A DNA stretch of 13,164 nt from Verrucomicrobia subdivision 6 bacterium (GCA_945866245.1 CAMBGW010000019.1:1-13164); one strand, 5' to 3'. Shown: positions 5,260 through 12,975, counted from the stretch's first letter. Numbers and translations are program-made. Notes: generated by a model from the letters alone, not told the origin.

Positions 5260-7389
5260 ATGTCCCTCGACTCATCCTCTTACCTAAATCGAGAGCTCAG
5301 TTGTCTTGAGTTCAATCATCGCGTTCTCGAGGAGGCTCAAGACCCGACCCAACCACTTCTTGAACGGCTCAAATTCCTTACCATCGTCAGCTCAAACCTG
5401 GACGAGTTCTTCGAAATCCGCGTCGCCGCCCTCAAGCAACTGGTAGAAAATCGCAGCGATGTTCATGGACCCGATGGCCTTCGTCCACCCGAAGTTCTCA
5501 CTGCTATCCGAACTCGCGTCCTCCGCATGGTCGACGACCAGTATCAACTCCTTCACCAAACCCTTCTCCCCGCCCTAGCCCAAGAAGGCATTCACCTCCG
5601 CCCGATTCAGCAGTTGAACGAGACTCAGATCGCTTGGGCTCGCGAACTCTTCCAACGCGATATCCTCCCCATCCTCACCCCGCTCGCCGTCGATCCCAGT
5701 CACCCCTTTCCCCAACTCCTCAATAAATCGGTCAACCTTGTCGTTCTTTATTCAAAGCCCGGCCATCAGGAAGCGACCCGACACGCCTTCGTCCAGATTC
5801 CGCGCGGCATTCCCCGCTTGATTCCCCTCCCGAGGGAAAGCTCCAACCCGCGAGAGTTCATCCTTCTTTCCGAACTGGTCCGCCACTTCGTCTCCGAGGT
5901 TTTTCCAGGCATGAAAATTCACGGCGCTTGGCCGACCCGGATCACCCGAAACAGCGAACTCTATATCGACGAAGAAGAAGCCCACAACCTCCTCCTCACC
6001 ATCGAAGAAGAGCTCCAAAAAAGAAATCGAGGGGCGGCCGTTCGTCTCGAAATCACACAAGATTGCCCTGTCGAAATCGAAACCTATCTCCTGGGTCATC
6101 TCGAGCTCACCCACGAAGACGTTTATCGTGTCACAGGTCCCGTCAATCTTACCCAGCTCTTCGCTCTCACCGAATCAGGCCGCGGCCTCCCGCACCTTCA
6201 CGATCCCCTCTTCACCCCTTCTCTCCCACCCACGCTGCAACCCCTCGGGCGCAGCTTCGATGCGATACGCCAAAACGACATCCTCCTGCATCACCCTTAC
6301 GAAAGCTTTCAACCCATTATTTCTCTTCTTGAACAGGCTGCCGCCGACCCCCAAGTCCTCGCCATCAAGATGACCCTCTACCGCACCAGCGGGGACTCCC
6401 CCGTCCTCAACGCCCTCATTGCTGCCGCCCACAACGAAAAACAGGTTACCATTCTAGTCGAACTCAAAGCCCGCTTCGATGAAGCCAACAATATCGCTTG
6501 GGCCCGCAAAATGGAGGAAGCAGGTATCCACGTTGTCTACGGACTCGTCGGCCTGAAAACCCACTGCAAAGTTCTCCTCATCGTTCGCCGAGAGGAAAGT
6601 CACCTGGTCTCCTACCTTCATCTTGGAACGGGAAATTATCATCCCCGCACCGCCCGCTTCTACACCGACTTCAGCTTGCTCACCTCTCGCCCCTCCCTGA
6701 CCTCCGAAGTCGCCTCTCTTTTTAACGTCCTCACGGGAATGTCGGAAACCGCCCACTTCGACGAGCTCCTCGTCGCACCCTTTAATTTCGCCCCCCGCCT
6801 TGTCGAACTCATCCACCGGGAATCAGCCCACCACCGTGCGGGCCGCCCTTCCGGAATCTTTATCAAAGCGAACGCCCTCGTCGACCCAGAGATCATCCAA
6901 TCTCTCTACGCCAGTTCCCAAGAGGGTGTTTCGATCCAACTCCTCATCCGCGGGATTTGTTGCCTCCGCCCCGGTGTTCCCGGACTGAGTGAAAACATTC
7001 AAGTTCGAAGCATCGTGGATCGTTTCCTGGAACATAGCCGCATCTATCTATTTACCAACGGAGGAGATCCACTTGTTTTCCTCGGCAGCGCCGATCTTAT
7101 GCCCCGTAACCTTCACCGCCGCGTGGAGGTGGTCTTCCCTATTCTCGACCCAGAACTCCGTCGCCAGTTCCTCGAGGTCATCGTTCCCGCTTATGCAAGC
7201 GATAATCGAAAAGCCCGAGTTTTAGGAAAGAATGGCCTCTCCACCCGCACCGCCCTACCCGAAAATACTCCCGCCCGCCGTGTCCAAGACGAATTCCTTC
7301 TCCGCTACACCCCAAACTCTTGCGAAATCCCACAGATCACCCCCGCCCTACGCCCCGCCACTCCAACCTCCCTTCCCGCAAACGCTTAA
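5260..7389 (+). CDS. ppk (ppk1): Polyphosphate kinase 1
   Basis: 709 aa; reversibly transfers the gamma phosphate of ATP to inorganic polyphosphate. The N-terminal domain begins YLNRELSCLEFNHRVLEEA and contains LKFLTIVSSNLDEFFEIRV. The catalytic part has HHPYESF, IKMTLYRTSGDSPV, VELKARFDEANNI, KTHCK (His435, which would carry the phosphate), YLHLGTGNYH and FLEHSRIYLF (His592). Both histidines fall at the same numbers as in E. coli Ppk, a strong sign that the ATG at 5260 is correct and that no indel disrupts the core. The ribosome site is weak (AGG 8 nt upstream). The last ~40 residues (Pro/Ala/Thr-rich after LLRYTPNSCEIPQ) extend slightly past the usual end. The TAA at 7387-7389 overlaps the stop of the convergent gene by 4 bp. 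No ppx is adjacent. Confidence 0.96.
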   Translation: MSLDSSSYLNRELSCLEFNHRVLEEAQDPTQPLLERLKFLTIVSSNLDEFFEIRVAALKQLVENRSDVHGPDGLRPPEVLTAIRTRVLRMVDDQYQLLHQTLLPALAQEGIHLRPIQQLNETQIAWARELFQRDILPILTPLAVDPSHPFPQLLNKSVNLVVLYSKPGHQEATRHAFVQIPRGIPRLIPLPRESSNPREFILLSELVRHFVSEVFPGMKIHGAWPTRITRNSELYIDEEEAHNLLLTIEEELQKRNRGAAVRLEITQDCPVEIETYLLGHLELTHEDVYRVTGPVNLTQLFALTESGRGLPHLHDPLFTPSLPPTLQPLGRSFDAIRQNDILLHHPYESFQPIISLLEQAAADPQVLAIKMTLYRTSGDSPVLNALIAAAHNEKQVTILVELKARFDEANNIAWARKMEEAGIHVVYGLVGLKTHCKVLLIVRREESHLVSYLHLGTGNYHPRTARFYTDFSLLTSRPSLTSEVASLFNVLTGMSETAHFDELLVAPFNFAPRLVELIHRESAHHRAGRPSGIFIKANALVDPEIIQSLYASSQEGVSIQLLIRGICCLRPGVPGLSENIQVRSIVDRFLEHSRIYLFTNGGDPLVFLGSADLMPRNLHRRVEVVFPILDPELRRQFLEVIVPAYASDNRKARVLGKNGLSTRTALPENTPARRVQDEFLLRYTPNSCEIPQITPALRPATPTSLPANA

Positions 7390-8504
7390 GCTTTCACCGG
7401 CTTACTTCCGCGACTCACCGAATCCAAATCTAAATGCTTCGCCACCACCTCTTGGATCATTCCGATCTTCTCCTTATCTCCAGGGTCGGTCTTCACCGTC
7501 ATCCTCTCAATCTTGGCCGCCACCGAATAGCTATCTCCCACGACGGCCACTGTCGGTAAGCCCCGTTCACGCAGCATTTTGATTAATCCCGGCTGCGGCT
7601 TGAGCCCGTCCGTGAGAATAATTCCTGCGGGTTTCGCTTCGTTTCCGCTCTTACCCTGCGACTCCAAGGCCGCCATCAGCAGATCCTCCCGATCCCCTGG
7701 CGTGATTAGGAGCGCCCCAGGATGGAGCTGATCCTGTAAACGCGCCGCAGTCATCGCCCCCACCGACACCGACCGCACCTTCCTTCGCTTCATATTTTCC
7801 CCTGACAGAAATTCTCCACCCAACTCTAAACACACCTGCGCCAAGGTCGGCCTGCGCAACTCTCCGTGATAGGGGATCATTCCTAAAATCGGCAGCCCCA
7901 TTCGGGCAAACGCTTTCTCCGCCCACGGACGTAACGCCTCCATTTTAGCGGGCAAAACCTTGTTCAACACCACCCCGACCACTTTCACTCCGTGTTTCTC
8001 AAAGAGCGCCAAGTTCAAACTCACCTCATCCACTGGCCGGCCCACCCCACCCGTGGTCACCAAAATCACCTGACTTCCCAGCAACTTGGCCACCTGCGCG
8101 TTGGAAAGATCCAGCACACTGCCCACCCCCGCATGGCCCGTCCCCTCAATCAAAACAAAGTCGTGCTCCCACGCGACCCGATTGAATGCCTCCCCAATCG
8201 TTGCCTTCATCGCAGGCAAATTTCCCCGCTCCAAATACTCCCGTGTGAACATTCGATCCACTGCAATCGGCGACATCGCCTCAATCGGCAAATTTACCCC
8301 GTAGGTATTGCTCACTAAAACCGAATCCTCATCCACCTTTCTCCCACCCACCTCCACAAAGCGCTGCCCCACCGGCTTAATATAGCCGATCTTCTTGTAT
8401 TTCGACGAAAGAGCCGCGTACAAACCCAAACAGCAGGTCGTCTTTCCATCATCCTGCCTCGTTGCCGCCACGTAAATCCGTGGCGTGACTCGGTTCAGCT
8501 CCAT
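7386..8504 (-). CDS. BioD-like P-loop / DRTGG-domain protein (separate Pta N-terminal module)
   Basis: 372 aa. Residues about 9-215 form a dethiobiotin-synthetase-like P-loop NTPase domain: YVAATRQDDGKTT (Walker A at about 13-23), KIGYIKPVGQRF, DFVLIEGTGHAGVGS, VILVTTGGVGRP and VVGVVLNKV. Residues about 240-360 match a DRTGG domain: ALLITPGDREDLLMAAL, AGIILTDGLKPQP (LTGG is more usual), VAVVGDSYSVAAKI. In long phosphotransacetylases such as E. coli Pta, these two modules precede the catalytic domain and tune activity in response to NADH, ATP and pyruvate. Here they are encoded separately, directly after the catalytic gene (5-bp gap), so they probably act together in trans. ATG at 8504 is the natural start. 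It ends tail to tail with ppk. Domain calls are good; the regulatory role is inferred. Confidence 0.85.
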   Translation of the reverse strand: MELNRVTPRIYVAATRQDDGKTTCCLGLYAALSSKYKKIGYIKPVGQRFVEVGGRKVDEDSVLVSNTYGVNLPIEAMSPIAVDRMFTREYLERGNLPAMKATIGEAFNRVAWEHDFVLIEGTGHAGVGSVLDLSNAQVAKLLGSQVILVTTGGVGRPVDEVSLNLALFEKHGVKVVGVVLNKVLPAKMEALRPWAEKAFARMGLPILGMIPYHGELRRPTLAQVCLELGGEFLSGENMKRRKVRSVSVGAMTAARLQDQLHPGALLITPGDREDLLMAALESQGKSGNEAKPAGIILTDGLKPQPGLIKMLRERGLPTVAVVGDSYSVAAKIERMTVKTDPGDKEKIGMIQEVVAKHLDLDSVSRGSKPVKA

Positions 8505-8509
8505 CTTTT

Positions 8510-9580
8510 CTACCTCGACTGCGCTACCACAGGAGAAGTTGGCTCAGGATACAATTTGCGATACTCCACTGCTAAAATCCCCACAATCGCCGCCACGCCT
8601 AAAACCTCCTCCTCATCCGCTCCGCGACTAATTTCTGCTGCGGGCAAACGCATTCCCAAAAGTATATTTCCATAAGTACGGACCCGCCCAAAATGCTGAA
8701 TGCCTTTCACTGCGATATTTCCCGTATTCAAATCCGGAAACACCAGACAATCGGCTCTCCCCGCGACAACCGAGTCCGCAATCTTCAGCTTCGCTTTCTT
8801 GGGATCCAAGGCTGCATCCAACTGCATCTCCCCATCAAACTCCCCTGGAATTCCAATCTGTTTCGCCAAGACACGCGCCTTTTTTGTCGCCTCGATCATT
8901 TTTCCAGTTTCATCGTTTAAGGCCGCACTCCCACGAGTCGAATAGGAGAGAAGTGCAACCCGCGCATTCCGACCGGTTAACCTTTTCTTTAACCCTGCCA
9001 ATCCTACCGCCGTTGCAGCTAACTCATCCGATGTAGGTCTGGGCACGACCGCCGCATCTCCCACCAGTAACAATCCGCCATCCCCCGTTTTTCCATCCTC
9101 ACACTCCAAAAGAGTCGCACTGGAAATTCTCGAGATGTGCGGCAACCGCGGAATCATTCGAATCAGCGGGCGCAGCACATTTCCCGAATAGGCCCCCACC
9201 CCCGCCACCAACCCATCCACCTGCCCAAAACGCAACATCAAGGTTCCATAGACAATTGGATCCGAAAGGGTGTCATCGATCTGGCTTAACTTCAGCTTTC
9301 CCCCACCTGCCTCACTCCGCAAATGATCCTTAAACATCTGCCGGTCCTGACCCTCTACCGGGTCCAGAATCATCACCCGATCCAGCTCAACCTTCTGCGC
9401 CTTGGCCTGCCGTCGAATCAAATCGGGTTGCCCCAGCAAAACCACGGGGCCCATCCTCATCTGGGCGTACCGTGAAGCTGCTCGCACCACCTGGGGATTG
9501 GTTCCCTCAGGAAAGACGATCCTTTTTGGATGCTTGACCAGCTTTTCCGCTAAAGAAAGAAGAAGAGATCCTCCAGGCAC
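8510..9580 (-). CDS. pta: Phosphate acetyltransferase catalytic-domain protein
   Basis: 356 aa, one PTA_PTB domain. Interconverts acetyl-CoA plus phosphate and acetyl phosphate plus CoA in the cytoplasm. Landmarks in order: RIVFPEGTNPQVVRAA, DPIVYGTLMLRFGQVDGLVAG, SGNVLRPLI, LLLVGDAAVVPRPTSDELA, VALLSYSTRGSA, GEFDGEMQLDAAL, LVFPDLNTGNIAVK and EISRGADEEEVLG (Ser318, Arg319). The acidic residue that I align with the catalytic Asp316 of the Methanosarcina enzyme is Glu325, so activity or substrate could differ; butyryl- or other acyltransferase activity is the main alternative. The start is GTG at 9580, the only standard start after an in-frame stop upstream; an AAGGAG lies 14 nt before it, rather far. 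It is followed after 5 bp by the BioD/DRTGG gene and preceded by a 95-bp gap. No ackA is in the window. Confidence 0.88.
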   Translation of the reverse strand: MPGGSLLLSLAEKLVKHPKRIVFPEGTNPQVVRAASRYAQMRMGPVVLLGQPDLIRRQAKAQKVELDRVMILDPVEGQDRQMFKDHLRSEAGGGKLKLSQIDDTLSDPIVYGTLMLRFGQVDGLVAGVGAYSGNVLRPLIRMIPRLPHISRISSATLLECEDGKTGDGGLLLVGDAAVVPRPTSDELAATAVGLAGLKKRLTGRNARVALLSYSTRGSAALNDETGKMIEATKKARVLAKQIGIPGEFDGEMQLDAALDPKKAKLKIADSVVAGRADCLVFPDLNTGNIAVKGIQHFGRVRTYGNILLGMRLPAAEISRGADEEEVLGVAAIVGILAVEYRKLYPEPTSPVVAQSR

Positions 9581-9639
9581 CCAAGAATCTTCGACTCCTT
9601 CCTCACTCAGAGCAAGGCGAACATCCTCACAGAAAACTC

Positions 9640-9668
9640 AAAAACCACCGTTGCCACTTGGGCAAAGG
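9640..9668 (-). terminator. Weak terminator or attenuator-like hairpin before pta
   Basis: Read on the minus strand, CCTTTGCC (9668-9661) and GGCAACGG (9655-9648) pair over 8 positions with one mismatch around a 5-nt loop, then TGG and a run of five T (9644-9640). It lies between the 48-aa peptide gene and pta. The stem is short and the U-run brief, so at most partial termination is expected. Confidence 0.35.
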
Positions 9669-9675
9669 GGCCGAT

Positions 9676-9822
9676 TTAGTTCAAACCCAAACGAAAAAGG
9701 AGATTGGTGAAAAACGGAAGCTCCAGAAGAAGGTCATAGGTAAAGATCGCCCCGACCACAGCCAAACAGGCTGCCATCACAACCAAACAGCGAATGACAA
9801 AAGAGATATCTTCCGTTTCCAT
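9676..9822 (-). CDS. Small membrane peptide, 48 aa, function unknown
   Basis: An ATG at 9822 opens a 48-codon frame ending in TAA at 9676. It begins METEDISFVIRCLVVM, has a hydrophobic stretch of about 24 residues (7-30, rich in V, A, L, I, with two Cys) and ends LELPFFTNLLFRLGLN. This reads as a single membrane helix with a short acidic start and a second hydrophobic amphipathic piece. A GAGG site lies about 11 nt upstream, slightly long. It sits 38 bp after the cNMP-FHA gene on the same strand and fills most of a 280-bp gap before pta in an otherwise tight operon, which favours a real gene. I recognise no family. The alternative is a chance frame in an intergenic region; conservation of the peptide would decide. 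Confidence 0.55.
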   Translation of the reverse strand: METEDISFVIRCLVVMAACLAVVGAIFTYDLLLELPFFTNLLFRLGLN

Positions 9823-9860
9823 ATTACTTGCTTACCTCAATCTCACACTTTGGCCAGCGG

Positions 9861-10784
9861 TTAGCGCAAGGTCACCTTGAACTGAAACTGGCTGTCGTCC
9901 GACCCCAGTAAGATCTGATTCTCCCCGCCACGCAAATCGTGGGTCAGACTATTTTCCGCCAACCCGATCGGTGCTTCATTGACCACCGTTCCCAGAGAAC
10001 TACCCCGATCCCGCACAAAGAAGTTGTCCCCCTCCCGCTCAATCGAGCAGTGGTTCCTGGAGATTTGATAAGGCTTATCATCCGCAATCGGCAAATCATT
10101 CGAGGCAAATACTGTCGCCCCCTTTCCAGGAGTGTCATGCTTCCGCCCAATTCGAAAAGGAAACTTTTGAATCGCGACAGAAGTCTCCGGCAGCCGAGCC
10201 CGAGCATGGTCATTACACGCCGTCAAAATAACCGACTGATATCCCCCTTCGGGCGGCGGAGTCACTGGGGCAGCGGACGGAGCTGTAGCTACAGGAGCAG
10301 GTGCCGAAACCCTCGTCATCTCAAGTGAGGGAGGTGCAATTGACTTCGTCAAAGGGGCAACGACTCGTGCTACAGGAGCCGCAGAGGTGGAAGCCACAGG
10401 CACAGACGCTCTCTGCTCCGCTTGAGCCCTCAAGCGCATCTCCATTCGCAACCGATCGTTCGCCGTCCGTAAGCGCTCGAAAAAGGATGCCAAATACGGA
10501 ATCAGAATTTCGGGCCGCTGCAACACAGCTTCATTAAAGTTCTCTGCCGTCAGAACCTCACACTCCGTCACCTCCAACGCTTGAGCCGAGGCTGAACGCG
10601 GCCGCTCATCCACCATCGCCATCTCACCAAAAATGTCCCCCTCCCCCAACTGCGCTAAAATGACCGCTTTCCCCTCCCCCGCGATGCTGATTTCCACTCG
10701 ACCCTTGAGAATACGGTACGCCTCCTGCGTCGTGTCCCCTTCACGAAAAATCATCTGCCCGGGTTGAAAAACAGCCTGACTCAT
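9861..10784 (-). CDS. Cyclic-nucleotide-binding domain / FHA domain fusion protein
   Basis: 307 aa. Residues about 5-110 are a cNMP-binding domain: FQPGQMIFREGD, AYRILKGRVEIS, and a phosphate-binding cassette GDIFGEMAMVDERPRSASAQA with the expected Gly-Glu (53-54) and Arg (63). Residues 101-125 look like a short charged helix or coiled coil. Residues 126-180 are an Ala/Pro/Val-rich linker. Residues about 208-307 are an FHA domain: FRIGRK, SNDLPIADD, YQISRNHCSIE, FFVRDRGSSLGTVVNE, which keeps the Gly-Arg, Ser-Arg-x-His and Gly-Thr-x-x-Asn positions used to bind phosphothreonine. There is no DNA-binding, kinase or cyclase domain, signal peptide or membrane helix. ATG at 10784 has a strong AAGGAGG site 6 nt upstream. 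It lies 33 bp after pdhB. Both domains are clear; a role in regulating the PDH-Pta operon or its enzymes is inferred from position only. Confidence 0.88.
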   Translation of the reverse strand: MSQAVFQPGQMIFREGDTTQEAYRILKGRVEISIAGEGKAVILAQLGEGDIFGEMAMVDERPRSASAQALEVTECEVLTAENFNEAVLQRPEILIPYLASFFERLRTANDRLRMEMRLRAQAEQRASVPVASTSAAPVARVVAPLTKSIAPPSLEMTRVSAPAPVATAPSAAPVTPPPEGGYQSVILTACNDHARARLPETSVAIQKFPFRIGRKHDTPGKGATVFASNDLPIADDKPYQISRNHCSIEREGDNFFVRDRGSSLGTVVNEAPIGLAENSLTHDLRGGENQILLGSDDSQFQFKVTLR

Positions 10785-10817
10785 CGAATCCTCCTTCGTA
10801 ACCCCTTGCGCAAAATA

Positions 10818-11792
10818 CTAGGCCAAAGTTTTCTTAGCCGCTTCCGTCACACGCTCCGCACTGGGCATAACCGCCTGCTCGAGCACCCGGGAGTACGGCT
10901 GCGGTACGTCCAGCCCCGTGACTCGCTCAATCGGTGCATCCAACTCATCGAAAGAACGGTTTTGAATCTCATAAGCCACCTGCGCTCCCCAGCCCGCAAA
11001 AGGTTTATTCTCCTCCACAATCACCACCCGATTCGTCTTCGCCACCGATCCTAAAATAGCCGGCAGATCCAGTGGCTTGATGGTGCGCAAGTCCAGCACT
11101 TCGGCGGAAATTCCATCCGCCTCTAGCTGCAGAGCCGAGGCTAGGGCCACGTGAGTCGACGCACTGTTGGCAATCAAGGTGACCTGGCTGCCCTCCCTGC
11201 GAATCCGTGCTTTGCCAATGGTTGTTAAAATGTCTCCCTCGGGAACCTCATCCTTAAATCCATACAACTTCTCATTCTCAATAAAACAGACCGGGTTATT
11301 ACTGCGAATCGCGCTCTTGAGTAATCCCTTGGCATCATCCGGAAACGCCGGGGTGATCACCGTCAAAGCAGGCACGTTCGCATACCAGTTTTCTGGAGTG
11401 TGAGAGTGGGTCGCCCCCACTTGCAGTCCCGCTCCGGAAGAGCCACGAAAGACAATCGGGATCGAATACTGCCCACCGCTCATATATCGGATCGCCCCCG
11501 CGTTGTTGACGATCTGATCGTACGCCACCATCGAAAAACTCCAGGTCATGAACTCCACCACAGGCCTTAAACCCTGCATCGCCGCGCCCACACCCAAACC
11601 GGCAAACCCCGACTCACTGATCGGAGTGTCCCACACGCGCTTCGCCCCAAATTTTTGCAGCAATCCCGAGCTCACTTTATAAGCCCCTTGATATTCGGCC
11701 ACTTCCTCCCCCAGCAGGATCACCTTCTCGTCCCGCTCCATCTCCTCGCTCAATGCTTGGTTGAGCGCCTCCCGCATCGTTAAAACGGCCAT
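10818..11792 (-). CDS. pdhB: Pyruvate dehydrogenase E1 component, beta subunit
   Basis: 324 aa, the normal length. With E1 alpha it forms the alpha2beta2 thiamine-diphosphate enzyme that decarboxylates pyruvate and acetylates the lipoyl group of E2. It opens TMREALNQALSEEMERDEKVILLGEEVAEYQGAYKVS. It then has DTPISESGFAGLGVGAAM with Glu60 (the conserved Glu that activates the thiamine ring), MTWSFSMVAYDQIVNNA, SIPIVFRGSSGAG, THSHTPENWYANVPALTVITPA and the C-terminal transketolase-type domain (VVIVEENKPFAGWGAQVA, RVTGLDVPQPYS). ATG at 11792 follows the pdhA stop by 2 bp, so translation is likely coupled. The next gene is not an E2 (pdhC) but the cNMP-FHA protein. Branched-chain or acetoin dehydrogenase E1 beta is the alternative; the E1 alpha wording favours pyruvate. 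Confidence 0.94.
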   Translation of the reverse strand: MAVLTMREALNQALSEEMERDEKVILLGEEVAEYQGAYKVSSGLLQKFGAKRVWDTPISESGFAGLGVGAAMQGLRPVVEFMTWSFSMVAYDQIVNNAGAIRYMSGGQYSIPIVFRGSSGAGLQVGATHSHTPENWYANVPALTVITPAFPDDAKGLLKSAIRSNNPVCFIENEKLYGFKDEVPEGDILTTIGKARIRREGSQVTLIANSASTHVALASALQLEADGISAEVLDLRTIKPLDLPAILGSVAKTNRVVIVEENKPFAGWGAQVAYEIQNRSFDELDAPIERVTGLDVPQPYSRVLEQAVMPSAERVTEAAKKTLA

Positions 11793-11794
11793 GG

Positions 11795-12865
11795 CTAGCT
11801 TCCGATCGGAGGACGAAACTCCGCAATCTGATCTTCTGGGGCAAAAATATCTTCAAACACCGTCGCCACCTCGGGTTCGGGGGAACTCTCTGCAAAAGCG
11901 ATTGAATCCTCCGCTTCTTCCACCGCCACCCGCTCAATCTCCTCATACTGCTTTTCCGTCAAAGCCTTTTCCTTAAAGAGTCTCTCTTTAAACAAGGAGA
12001 TCGGCTCCGACTCTTTTTTCCGCTCCGCAATCTCCTCTTTCGTCCGGTAATTTCCCGGATCCGACATCGAATGGCCGCGGTACCGGTAGGTCTTCACCTC
12101 CACCAAAGAGGGCAGGCTCTCCGTCCGCGCCAACTGCACCGCATCCCACATCTTTTCGCGAACATCATCCACATCATTTCCGTTCGCCGTGATTCCCGCC
12201 ATGTCATACCCATCCGCCCGCTTGACCAGAGGATAGCCCGCAGAACTGCGCGACTGGTGAGTCCCCATCGCGTACTCGTTGTTTTCGATCACGTAAATCA
12301 CCGGCAGCTTCCAAAGAGCCGCCAGATTGAGTGATTCGTGGAATGCTCCCTGATTGACCGCTCCGTCACCCAAATAACAAACCGTGACCTCGCCCGTTCC
12401 ATTGTATTTTTGGGCAAAGGCGATTCCTGCGGCTAAAGGGGTCTGACCTCCCACAATTCCGTGACCCCCATGGAAATGTTTTTCCCTATTAAAAAAGTGC
12501 ATCGACCCACCCTTTCCTCGTGAGCAGCCGGTGATTTTTCCGAAAAGTTCGGCCATACACTCCCGCGGGGTCATTCCCCGTGCCAACGCATGTCCGTGAT
12601 CCCGATAAGCGGTAATCACCGCATCGGATGAGTTTAAGGTAGAGATCGATCCCACCGCCAAAGCTTCCTGCCCGATGTAAAGATGGCAAAACCCCTTGAT
12701 CTTTGCCTGCATGAAAGCTTGGGCCGCCTTTTGCTCAAACCGCCGAATCAAAACCATCTTACGGAGCAGATCCACCCGTTCTGAGGGTGTCAGAGTAGGA
12801 AGAACCGCCGGTGATTTCCCCGGCTTCTCTTTCGACCTTACCTTTTTTGCTCCTGACGATGCCAT
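11795..12865 (-). CDS. pdhA: Pyruvate dehydrogenase E1 component, alpha subunit
   Basis: 356 aa from ATG 12865 (364 aa if ATG 12889 is used). It carries the thiamine-diphosphate motif: GDGAVNQGAFHESLNLAALW through IENN. It also has FCHLYIGQEALAVG, AYRDHGHALARGM, GKGGSMHFF, FHGGHGIVGGQTPLAAG and the loop TYRYRGHSMSDPGNYR, all typical of alpha subunits of alpha2beta2 pyruvate dehydrogenases. I prefer 12865 because a full AAGGAG lies 10 nt upstream (12881-12876), whereas 12889 has only AGG. It is the first gene after the promoter at 12925-12952, and its stop is 2 bp before pdhB. The N-terminal ~20 residues are basic and variable, as usual in this family. Identification is firm; pyruvate rather than a branched 2-oxoacid as substrate is likely but not proven by sequence. 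Confidence 0.94.
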   Translation of the reverse strand: MASSGAKKVRSKEKPGKSPAVLPTLTPSERVDLLRKMVLIRRFEQKAAQAFMQAKIKGFCHLYIGQEALAVGSISTLNSSDAVITAYRDHGHALARGMTPRECMAELFGKITGCSRGKGGSMHFFNREKHFHGGHGIVGGQTPLAAGIAFAQKYNGTGEVTVCYLGDGAVNQGAFHESLNLAALWKLPVIYVIENNEYAMGTHQSRSSAGYPLVKRADGYDMAGITANGNDVDDVREKMWDAVQLARTESLPSLVEVKTYRYRGHSMSDPGNYRTKEEIAERKKESEPISLFKERLFKEKALTEKQYEEIERVAVEEAEDSIAFAESSPEPEVATVFEDIFAPEDQIAEFRPPIGS

Positions 12866-12924
12866 GTGCGATTGGCTCCTTGGGTTCATCCAGACCTACA
12901 TGCTCTGAATGTCGTTATTTACAG

Positions 12925-12952
12925 ATTATGCCACTCTTTTCCCGTCTTTCAA
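12925..12952 (-). promoter_or_regulatory. Predicted sigma70-type promoter of the pdhA operon
   Basis: On the minus strand, TTGAAA (12952-12947), a 16-bp spacer and CATAAT (12930-12925) each match consensus in 5 of 6 positions. Transcription would start near 12918, leaving a leader of about 53 nt before the ATG at 12865 with room for its AAGGAG site. It lies in the 110-bp gap behind the upstream hydrolase gene. Confidence 0.6.
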
Positions 12953-12975
12953 TTCCAACTTATAGAAAGTGATAA

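Noticed and set aside
9402..9864. Plus-strand frames of 102 and 68 codons at the pta 5' end and the following gap
   Set aside because: They overlap pta and the 48-aa peptide gene on the opposite strand, have no domain, and are low-complexity Lys/Ser/Pro sequence.
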